From positions 1 through 64,000 of IMG/VR virus record IMGVR_UViG_3300036804_000088: a stretch of 64,000 nt of DNA; one strand, 5' to 3'. The notes under the pieces were generated by a model that was given only the letters and a program-made list of their open reading frames with translations, was not told the DNA's origin and did no database searches. Within the stretch, counting starts at the first letter, position 1. Each line of letters opens with the position of its first letter. Shown here in pieces: positions 28,499-35,530 of the stretch. The DNA is from a virus. Position numbers and translations under genes: made by a program.

Positions 28499-28560
28499 AC
28501 CTTTTCAACCCAAATATATTGCGGCGCTTCGCCGTGTCCAACAAATGATGGAGAAATAAA

Positions 28561-28908
28561 ATGGTTGCTTGCACAGCGACTCTGAACACCCTGGCAGCCG
28601 ACTACGCCGCGCTGGGAACCGATGTGGGTCTGGCCACCGGCACACCCGGCTCGTCATCCACCCCAGCCAACGAGGCCACCGGCGGTAGCCCGGCCTACGC
28701 TCGTGTGGCTACGGTCTGGTCTGCCGGTACCACCGGCGTTCAAAACGGCACGGCGGTGACGATCAACGTGGCCGCGGCGACGTACACGTTTATGATTCTG
28801 TGCTCCGCTGGGTCCGGTAACAACATGATCGACAACTGCGCTATCACTTCGGTGGTAATGTCGGCTCAGGGTCAGATTGTGGTTACACCTACCTATACGC
28901 AAACATAA
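28561..28908 (+). CDS. Small tail-region protein (115 aa)
   Basis: GGAGAAATAAA precedes the ATG. The product is Ala/Thr/Ser-rich, opening MVACTATLNTLAADYAALGT and ending with a beta segment AQGQIVVTPTYTQT. A short protein of this type is frequent beside fibre genes in actinophages. It is the last gene before the inserted homing endonuclease. Function unknown. Confidence 0.65.
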   Translation: MVACTATLNTLAADYAALGTDVGLATGTPGSSSTPANEATGGSPAYARVATVWSAGTTGVQNGTAVTINVAAATYTFMILCSAGSGNNMIDNCAITSVVMSAQGQIVVTPTYTQT

Positions 28909-28911
28909 TCC

Positions 28912-28927
28912 GCTATCGTATGATAGC
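28912..28927. promoter_or_regulatory. Perfect inverted repeat overlapping a -10-like box
   Basis: GCTATC-gtat-GATAGC is a perfect 6-bp inverted repeat with a 4-nt loop, 9 nt before the HNH start. It contains TATGAT (28919-28924), a good -10 match, though no clear -35 is seen. It could be a promoter for the HNH gene, a stem hiding its start, or a scar of its insertion. Confidence 0.4.
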
Positions 28928-28935
28928 CTGGTTGG

Positions 28936-29523
28936 ATGATATGTACTGTCGAAGGATGTACTTCAGTCATCAAGTCGGGCAATCGATTCTGCGAAAAGCA
29001 TCGGGCGCGCTTTCGGCGGCACGGCAACCCTAATGTCGTTCTCAAAGATCACACCCCCGCAACCGAACGGTGGAAAACCTCCTATGAGGTTGATCCCGAA
29101 ACCGGATGCTGGAACTGGACCGGACCATTCAGCCGCGGATACGGATTCATACAGGATGGTGCTCGAAAGCGTTACCAGGCACATAGATTCGTCTATGAGC
29201 AGGTGGTTGGTCCGATACCGGACGGTAAAGAGATTGATCATGTGTGCCGAAATACCAAGTGTGTCAATCCAGATCCCGGCCACTGTGAACCTGTTACGCA
29301 CGCTGTCAACGTCCAGCGAGGCAATGCCGGTATTGCAAACGCCCTTAAGACGCACTGCAAGCGCGGGCACGAATTTACACCTGAGAACACATACGACAAT
29401 CATGGCCATCGGGGTTGCCGTGAATGTCAACGCACACAGGTTCGGGAATACATGCGCGAGAAGCGCCGCCGCGAACGTATAATCAAGGCAAAACAATTCC
29501 TTGAACGAGAAGGTGAATTATAG
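28936..29523 (+). CDS. HNH homing endonuclease
   Basis: The 195-aa product has an N-terminal Cys/His knuckle (CTVEGC...CEKH), the segment WNWTGPFSRGYGFIQ, and the HNH core AHRFVYEQVVGPIPDGKEID-H with Asp101-His102, then CRNTKCVNPDPGHCEP and THAVNVQRGN. This is the HNH_3-type free-standing endonuclease common in phages. C-terminal zinc knuckle and basic tail (residues 140-195) would bind DNA. It interrupts a run of tail genes, as expected of a mobile homing gene. Confidence 0.9.
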   Translation: MICTVEGCTSVIKSGNRFCEKHRARFRRHGNPNVVLKDHTPATERWKTSYEVDPETGCWNWTGPFSRGYGFIQDGARKRYQAHRFVYEQVVGPIPDGKEIDHVCRNTKCVNPDPGHCEPVTHAVNVQRGNAGIANALKTHCKRGHEFTPENTYDNHGHRGCRECQRTQVREYMREKRRRERIIKAKQFLEREGEL

Positions 29524-29901
29524 ATGTCCGCACCCAACGGAAATGGTCAGCATCTCGTTGCGCCACCACCGGTCAATCATGGCGAATTGACGGTCCAGGT
29601 TTGGCCCGCGTATCTCGGCTTGGCTGAGTCGGCTGACGGTGTGCAGTTCACGGAGAATGTCGGCAACCCCGACTATGACCGTGGCCAGATCGTCTGGGAG
29701 ACACGTAAAGACAAGTCGATCTACGGGCATGCGCGGGTGTACGCCCCGAAGGGTGTCTACACCCATTTCGTTTTCTGCGGCGGACCGACCGAAAACGTGT
29801 GGGATGTGAAGCAATTGGAGCATCCGATTGTCTTCGACCGGCCCGGCTACGTGGATGTCGACCCGATCCAGAACCAGGATTACCTACCAAGAGGAACATG
29901 A
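29524..29901 (+). CDS. Tail-region protein (125 aa), probably beta-rich
   Basis: The ATG follows the HNH stop directly. The product contains LTVQVWPAYLGLAESADGVQ and GKGVYTHFVFCGG-type strands and ends in a Pro/Asp-rich tail. It precedes the fibre-adaptor-like gene. Before the HNH gene entered, it probably followed the 115-aa gene at 28561. Function is unknown. Confidence 0.65.
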   Translation: MSAPNGNGQHLVAPPPVNHGELTVQVWPAYLGLAESADGVQFTENVGNPDYDRGQIVWETRKDKSIYGHARVYAPKGVYTHFVFCGGPTENVWDVKQLEHPIVFDRPGYVDVDPIQNQDYLPRGT

Positions 29902-29902
29902 C

Positions 29903-30190
29903 ATGTCCGGTCCCTTCATAAAATTCACTGACGCGGTCAAAGATTATGAAGTGGACTGGACAGCATGGCTTGATGACGACGTTATCACCGCGTCGACTTG
30001 GACGCCGGATGATAGTGGCATTGTGGTGCAGTCCATGAGCCACACGGCCACGACGACAACAGTATGGTTGTCCGGTGGCCCGGCCACCACTGACGGTAAC
30101 GCAGTGAGATGTGTTGTTATTAACCACATTACGACTACCGGCGGTCGGCAAGAGGACTACATTCTCAACATTGATGTAAGGTCACCGTAA
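29903..30190 (+). CDS. Fibre-tail adaptor-like Ig-fold protein
   Basis: ATG 29903 has GAGGAA just upstream. The 95-aa product has KFTDAVKDYEVDWTAWLDDD, then TASTWTPDDSGIVV, then VWLSGG and a C-terminal EDYILNIDVRSP. This spacing (DY-x-x-DW...STW...G...D) is that of the phage fibre-tail adaptor family of small Ig-like proteins. It lies immediately before the giant fibre gene and probably links it to the tail. Confidence 0.7.
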   Translation: MSGPFIKFTDAVKDYEVDWTAWLDDDVITASTWTPDDSGIVVQSMSHTATTTTVWLSGGPATTDGNAVRCVVINHITTTGGRQEDYILNIDVRSP

Positions 30191-30194
30191 TAAT

Positions 30195-33100
30195 GTGGCG
30201 GTAACGCGGATCGGTTCCGGCGCTGGCGGCACCAGCACCGGCGCAGCTGTAACATTCAACGGCCCAACCATCTCCGCTTCTGACGCCACCACGGTAATGG
30301 TGGTTGGTGTTGTCCTGTCTGTCTCATCGAACGCTTCTGCTACGTGCTCGGTGACGTGTGGTGGCGTAGCGATGACACAGCTCAATCTGACGCTGGCGGG
30401 TTCGTCTACCAGCCGCAGCGCGACCGGCCTGTATTACCTTTTCAACCCCGGCACCGGCACGAAAAGCATCGTCGTCACTCCTGGCGGCGCGACCATAGCG
30501 CAGGTGCGTTGTCAGGCTGTCGCGTTCACCGGTGTCGCCGCCACTGGTGTTGGCACAGCCCAAGTTTCGGCTGCGACGTCGCACTCTCCGACATCTGTTG
30601 TTGACGGCTACGATGTCCGCGTTCTGTGCAATGGTGCTGCTTTAACGTCACCGAACCAGACGCAGGAATATCTTGGCGGTGCATCAGTTTCCGGTATTGG
30701 CGACTACATGTGCATGCAGTCCGCTGTGGGGACTGGCAGCGCTATCAGCTTCACAGCGTCGGGGACTGCGACCACGCCGGAATCTGTTGCGGTCGCGCTG
30801 TCCCCGTTTATCGGCTATGTCCAAGGCAACTCCGCAACCCCGGCTAGTGGTTCCCCTGTCACCGTCGCATATACGGTGGCGCAGACTGCGGGGAACCTGA
30901 ACGTTGTCGCTGTCGGATGGAACGACAACACATCAACCATCAGCTCAGTCACCGACACAAAGGGCAACAGCTACCAGTTAGCTGTTCCAATCGCACGACA
31001 GGCAACGCCGGGTCCTTTAAGCCAAGCAATCTACTATGCGCCGAACATCGCCGCAGCCGCAGCGGGCGCTAACACGGTGACGGTCACGTTCAGCACGTCG
31101 GTCAGCTTCCCTGATATACGAATCGCCGAGTACAGCGGTCTGGCAACTACGAGCCCGTTCGACCCAGCCGGTTCCGGCTCTGGTACGGGTAACAGCGCTG
31201 CCCCTTCGGCTGGTCCGTTCACCACCACCGCAGCCAACGAGGTGCTTGTCGGCGCCGGGATGAACTCGAACATACTCTCGGCAGGGTCTGGCTATACCAG
31301 CCGGATTGTTACCGCTAACGACTTCGATCTGCTCGAGGACAAGGTAGTTACCTCTGCCGGTAGTAATACCTGCACTGCCGGTATAAGTGCTTCCGGCCCG
31401 TGGGTGCTGCAAGTCGCGGCGTTCAGCCACACGTCGATCAGCGTTAGCGCTAGTGCACCCCTTTCCGGCCACGGTGCACTGTCCGCCGCAGTTATAGCAC
31501 AGTATGTTCGCACCGCCGCGCTGCCCGGTCATGGTGCGCTCACCGCGTCGGCGCGGCTGTCCGAAGAGGCCAGTCATGCAGCCCTGCCCGGCCATGGCGT
31601 CTTATCCGCCACAGTCATAGCGCAATACATCAGAGCCGCAGCACTATCCGGCCACGGCGTGCTCACCGCGTCGGCGCGGCTGTTCTCCATAAATGAGCCA
31701 GCGCCCCTTATCGGTCACGGTATACTGTTCGCCACAGCCATAGCGCAATACGTTCGCACCGCGGCCCTGTCCGGCCATGGTGCCCTGTCCGCCACCGCTG
31801 TGGCGCAGTACGTTCGCACCGCAGCATTATCCGGCCATGGTGTGCTCACAGCCACAGCGGTGAAAGCTGGCCAGACAGCAGCGCCATTAACAGGTCGTGG
31901 CGTACTCACCGCAACAGCGCGACTGTTCGAAGAGGCCAGTGCTGCGGCACTACCGGGCCATGGTGCGCTATCCGCCACAGGCACGGCGCAATACGTCAGA
32001 GCCGCAGCACTTTCCGGCCACGGTGCGCTGAGTGCCATAGCCGTAGCGCAATATATAAGAGCCGCAGCACTACCCGGCCACGGTGCACTCACCGCTTCGG
32101 CGCGGCTATCCGAAGAGGCCAGTCACGCAGCGTTACCCGGTCATGGTGCGCTGAGCGCCATAGCCGTAGCGCAGTATGTTCGACCGGCAGCGCTGTCCGG
32201 TCACGGTACAGCTTCGGCTACGGCACGCCTGTCCGAAGAGGCCAGTCACGCAGCACTGTCCGGTCACGGTGCGCTGAGCGCCATAGCCGTAGCGCAGTAT
32301 GTCAGAGCCGCAGCACTAGCCGGTCACGGTGCGCTCACCGCGTCGGCGCGGCTATCCGAAGAGGCCAGTCACGCAGCACTGCCGGGTCATGGTGTCCTGT
32401 CCGCCACAGCCACATCGCAATATATTCGCGCGGCAGCGCTGTCCGGTCATGGTGCTCTATCTGCTATTGCTGTAGCCAGGTACCCCGCAGCGGCGGCGCT
32501 GTCCGGCCATGGTGCTCTCACAGCCATAGCGGCAAAAGCCGGCCAGTCAGTAGCACCGCTGCCCGGCCGCGGCGTACTCACCGCGTCGGCACGGCTGTTC
32601 TCCATCCACGAAACAGCCGCTCTGTCCGGTCTAGGTGTTCTATCCGCCACGACCACAGCACGATACGCCAGAGCCGCTGCATCGTCCGGTCATGGTGCCC
32701 TATCCGCCACGGGCATAGCGCAGTACGTTCGAACCGCAACACTATCCGGTCACGGTATAGTTTCGGCTGCGGCGCGGTTGTTTAAAGAGGCCAGTCCCGC
32801 AACGCTCCCAGGTCATGGCGTTGTGACCGCGACGGCCATCCCCCAATACAACCGCGCCGCAGCCTTGTCCGGTCACGGTGCCCTATCCGCCACTGCTGTA
32901 GCCAGATATCCGGCGGCAGCAGCACTGCCCGGCCATGGCGCTCTTACCGCATCGGCGCGGCTGTTCTCCATCCACGACACCGCAGCCCTCGCCGGCCACG
33001 GCGCAGCGTCAGCCACCGGGGTAGCGCAATACACCAGAGCCGCAGCATTGTCCGGCCACGGTGTGATCAGCGCGACCAGCACACCGAGATACAACCGCAC

Positions 33101-33497
33101 CGCAGCCCTGTCCGGTCATGGAGCACTATCGGCCACAGTTTCGCCCCACTACAAACTCGCCGCCAACCCCGCCGGTATCGGAACACTGACAGGGCATGCT
33201 TTCCGGCGTGTATCTATAACCGCCGCGCTGCCCGGCCGCGGCAGCCTGAAAGCCAGCGGTGCGCTGCCTGCCACTGCAACACTGCCTGGCCGCGGTGTGC
33301 TGACGGCGGTTATCAGTGCGGTCAGGCCGACACCGCCGGAACGTATCGCCGTAGTGGCGGCTGAAAACCGAAGCGTCATAGCTACCAGTGAAGGCCGTAT
33401 TCCTGCCGTCAGCGCCGACAATCGGACTACCACCGTAGCTTTCGATACACGAACAGTGACAACACAATTCGAAACAAGATTGGTGACAGTAGTATGA
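30195..33497 (+). CDS. Tail fibre with ~31 tandem G-H-G-x-L-x-A repeats (1100 aa)
   Basis: GTG 30195 is the only workable start near the previous stop. Residues 1-215 and 215-410 are two beta domains of the type in the 23999 gene. From about residue 421 to 1038 there are ~31 units, mostly 17 aa long, with a core such as SGHGALSA and linkers alternating AVAQYVRTAAL, ARLSEEASHAAL and similar. A C-terminal ~60 residues end with short ENRSVIA/DNRTTTV-type strands. Probably a long fibre that binds the host surface. Confidence 0.82.
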   Translation: MAVTRIGSGAGGTSTGAAVTFNGPTISASDATTVMVVGVVLSVSSNASATCSVTCGGVAMTQLNLTLAGSSTSRSATGLYYLFNPGTGTKSIVVTPGGATIAQVRCQAVAFTGVAATGVGTAQVSAATSHSPTSVVDGYDVRVLCNGAALTSPNQTQEYLGGASVSGIGDYMCMQSAVGTGSAISFTASGTATTPESVAVALSPFIGYVQGNSATPASGSPVTVAYTVAQTAGNLNVVAVGWNDNTSTISSVTDTKGNSYQLAVPIARQATPGPLSQAIYYAPNIAAAAAGANTVTVTFSTSVSFPDIRIAEYSGLATTSPFDPAGSGSGTGNSAAPSAGPFTTTAANEVLVGAGMNSNILSAGSGYTSRIVTANDFDLLEDKVVTSAGSNTCTAGISASGPWVLQVAAFSHTSISVSASAPLSGHGALSAAVIAQYVRTAALPGHGALTASARLSEEASHAALPGHGVLSATVIAQYIRAAALSGHGVLTASARLFSINEPAPLIGHGILFATAIAQYVRTAALSGHGALSATAVAQYVRTAALSGHGVLTATAVKAGQTAAPLTGRGVLTATARLFEEASAAALPGHGALSATGTAQYVRAAALSGHGALSAIAVAQYIRAAALPGHGALTASARLSEEASHAALPGHGALSAIAVAQYVRPAALSGHGTASATARLSEEASHAALSGHGALSAIAVAQYVRAAALAGHGALTASARLSEEASHAALPGHGVLSATATSQYIRAAALSGHGALSAIAVARYPAAAALSGHGALTAIAAKAGQSVAPLPGRGVLTASARLFSIHETAALSGLGVLSATTTARYARAAASSGHGALSATGIAQYVRTATLSGHGIVSAAARLFKEASPATLPGHGVVTATAIPQYNRAAALSGHGALSATAVARYPAAAALPGHGALTASARLFSIHDTAALAGHGAASATGVAQYTRAAALSGHGVISATSTPRYNRTAALSGHGALSATVSPHYKLAANPAGIGTLTGHAFRRVSITAALPGRGSLKASGALPATATLPGRGVLTAVISAVRPTPPERIAVVAAENRSVIATSEGRIPAVSADNRTTTVAFDTRTVTTQFETRLVTVV
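31456..33308 (+). repeat. Array of ~31 units of ~51 nt (17 aa)
   Basis: The core DNA word CCGGTCACGGTGC or close variants recurs about every 51 nt. Longer blocks of two or three units also repeat (for example the SARLSEEASHAALPGHG block appears several times), showing growth by unequal recombination. Copy number is likely to vary between relatives and to challenge short-read assembly. Confidence 0.92.
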
Positions 33498-34312
33498 AGC
33501 TAGGTCTTAAACCTGCTGTACCCGGCGCGGTCAAGCTGCGGCTGGGAACCTACCTGAACTGGCGCGAACTACCGCAACCGCCAACCCATTTCGGGCACGC
33601 CGACCTGGTGAAAAACTGGGGGATGATGGCCAACGGTGCCGCCGAAGACAACCCGCCAGGGCTGCCGGACGGCGCGGGCTGCTGCGCATTCGCCGGCCCC
33701 GTCCACCAAACCATGCTGTGGTGCGCCGAAGGTCAACGGCCCGCGCCGTTCTCCGCGGAATCGACACTGGAAAACTATTCCGCCGTCACCGGGTTCAGGA
33801 TCATCGATCCGATCACCGGCGCACCGTACCCGCCTGACCAGAACCCCACCGACCAGGGGACCGCGCTGGACGACATGGCGAAATACTGGCGCACCAACGG
33901 GCTGATCGACGACGACGGCAACGCTCACAAAATCCTCGCCTACGTCGACATGAACCCCGGCGATCTTCGCGAACTGTGGCTGGTGTCCTGGCTTTTCCAG
34001 TCCGCCTGCATGGGATACGAGCTGCCCGAAAGCGCGCTGGAACAAAGTCAAGCAGGCGTCGTGTGGGATGTGGTACCGGGTTCACCTATCGCTGGTGGGC
34101 ATTGTGTTCCGACCATGGCCCGCCTGAGTGAAACATGGGGACTGGGTGTGTCGTGGGGTAAAAAGCAGCCGTTCACCGACCGATGGTTCACCACCTACAA
34201 CACGCAGGGTATCGCTGCGCTGGACGAAGAGATGCTGATCAACGCGAGAAGCATTGATGGCATTGACGATGCGATGCTGCGGGACGATTTGGAACAGGTG
34301 ACAACGGCATGA
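33494..34312 (+). CDS. Papain-like (C39-type) cysteine peptidase-fold protein
   Basis: The 272-aa product has GAGCCAFAGPVHQTMLWC (Cys63/Cys64) followed much later by AGGHCVPTMAR (His203). Cys in a G-x-C-x-x-A-G-x-x-H motif and a GGH motif are the marks of a phage family with a papain-like fold seen next to tail and lysis genes. It could process virion proteins or cleave the cell wall, or be an inactive structural homologue. The gene is coupled to the fibre gene. Confidence 0.65.
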   Translation: MKLGLKPAVPGAVKLRLGTYLNWRELPQPPTHFGHADLVKNWGMMANGAAEDNPPGLPDGAGCCAFAGPVHQTMLWCAEGQRPAPFSAESTLENYSAVTGFRIIDPITGAPYPPDQNPTDQGTALDDMAKYWRTNGLIDDDGNAHKILAYVDMNPGDLRELWLVSWLFQSACMGYELPESALEQSQAGVVWDVVPGSPIAGGHCVPTMARLSETWGLGVSWGKKQPFTDRWFTTYNTQGIAALDEEMLINARSIDGIDDAMLRDDLEQVTTA

Positions 34313-34467
34313 CCGCGCCGGCGTTCCAATACATTCTGCTGGTGGAAATGGAAGGCACCACACCTATCGCCTACGGCCCGTATCTGGCGCTGGGGCAGGC
34401 GCAGATCGACCTGGCTAACCAGACGTCGGCTGCCGCCGTCGTCCCCCTGTATCCGGCGATATCGTGA
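34309..34467 (+). CDS. Small hypothetical protein (52 aa)
   Basis: The start overlaps the previous stop (ATGA) and the stop overlaps the next GTG start. The product MTAPAFQYILLVEMEGTTPI... has a beta start, a short helix and a hydrophobic end. No family is recognised. The tight coupling on both sides supports translation. Confidence 0.6.
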   Translation: MTAPAFQYILLVEMEGTTPIAYGPYLALGQAQIDLANQTSAAAVVPLYPAIS

Positions 34468-35048
34468 CCGACGATCCGCGTATCGCAGAGCTGGCGCAGT
34501 TCGCCTATGAGGGACGCCTGACGCCGAATTACGGCGACTCTTATCTGTTCTTTGTGGGCCGCGACAAGGTGCACGAAGTGCTGAAATATCTGCTGGTTAA
34601 AGAGCGGATGGCGCTGAAGTTCAGCATGTTCGGCTACGACGACGACGAGCTGAACGACATCATCATGCGGATGATGCACAGCGAACACATCCGCGTGCAG
34701 GCCAGTCTGGATAAAAGCCAGTCGCGCGGCGTGCATGAACGCAAACTGCTCGAATTGGACGCCAGGTTAAATCCGATGCAATTCAATAATTCGTTTGTGA
34801 TCACCACATCTTCGACCAATCAAATTCTGCACACTAAAGGCGGGGTGTGCTGCGGATTGGGTGTAGCATTCGAAGGTAGTACGAATTGGTCGGCCAGCGG
34901 TGAGGGAACCGGCACTGGTGAAAATGTATCCCACGTGAAAGCCCAAAGCAACACGCTACTCGTGAGCACTAATCCCGTTCTAGTGGCCCGCTTTACCGCA
35001 AATCTCGACAATGAACACGCCATCGGATTGGCCAGGCGCGGATCGTGA
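34464..35048 (+). CDS. Phospholipase D-like superfamily protein with degenerate HKD motif
   Basis: The 194-aa product has one PLD-type half-site: FGYDDDELNDIIMRMMHSEH, RVQASLDKS, then HTKGGVCC (His123, Lys125) and FEGSTNWSASGE (Gly138, Ser139, Asn141). That is HxK...GSxNW as in the Nuc-like PLDc_2 group, which work as dimers. The Asp normally four residues after Lys is Cys here, so activity may be altered or lost. It could be a nuclease or a lipid-acting enzyme; neighbours are lysis genes. Confidence 0.72.
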   Translation: MTDDPRIAELAQFAYEGRLTPNYGDSYLFFVGRDKVHEVLKYLLVKERMALKFSMFGYDDDELNDIIMRMMHSEHIRVQASLDKSQSRGVHERKLLELDARLNPMQFNNSFVITTSSTNQILHTKGGVCCGLGVAFEGSTNWSASGEGTGTGENVSHVKAQSNTLLVSTNPVLVARFTANLDNEHAIGLARRGS

Positions 35049-35305
35049 CCGGCATCGGCTGGTGCGCGGTAGTTCTCAGCGCTGTATGTGTGATCGCTAC
35101 CGGCGGGTGGATGATCACCGTCGCGGAGATGCATCACCGCACCGGCCAACTGGCGAAAATCGTTCAGCCCCAGAAGATTATTTCGTTGGACTGGCCGACG
35201 CTGATGATGGCCGTCGTCGCGCTGATACAGCCGCCGCCGCCCGCCGACATGACCGGGCTAACCCAAGCCGTCGAAGATTTTATGACCCTGATCCCCACGG
35301 AGTGA
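35045..35305 (+). CDS. Membrane protein (86 aa)
   Basis: GTG 35045 overlaps the previous stop. Residues 4-24 (IGWCAVVLSAVCVIATGGWM) form one membrane segment; the rest is soluble and ends acidic. Genes of this size next to LysA are often holin-like or accessory lysis proteins, but a single segment and no charge-rich tail make the assignment weak. Confidence 0.6.
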   Translation: MTGIGWCAVVLSAVCVIATGGWMITVAEMHHRTGQLAKIVQPQKIISLDWPTLMMAVVALIQPPPPADMTGLTQAVEDFMTLIPTE

Positions 35306-35307
35306 CT

Positions 35308-35529
35308 ATGGTACAGCCAACCCCGAACCCCGTTCCCACCGATCTGGTTTCCGTCAGCCAAGGCGAACTGAACGATTTCTGCGCTGCGTTCAACAGTGTA
35401 AAAACAGCGCTCGGAACCTACATCAGTCTGCTGGTCACCAACCAGGATGTGAAAACCGGGTTGCAGCAGGCGTATTCAAACCTGACCACGCTGGCACCGC
35501 CGACACCGGTCATCCCGTCAGGCTCATAA
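35308..35529 (+). CDS. Small hypothetical protein (73 aa)
   Basis: ATG 35308 lies 2 nt after the previous stop. The product is Pro-rich at both ends (MVQPTPNPVPTD... and APPTPVIPSGS) around one amphipathic helix (LNDFCAAFNSVKTALGTYIS). It ends just before LysA. Short helical proteins of this type may be tail-tip or lysis accessory proteins; nothing decisive is visible. Confidence 0.6.
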   Translation: MVQPTPNPVPTDLVSVSQGELNDFCAAFNSVKTALGTYISLLVTNQDVKTGLQQAYSNLTTLAPPTPVIPSGS

Positions 35530-35530
35530 C

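Noticed and set aside
31456-33308. CRISPR array
   Set aside because: The repeat unit is in frame, codes for a regular 17-aa motif and varies by codon; there are no unique spacers or cas genes.
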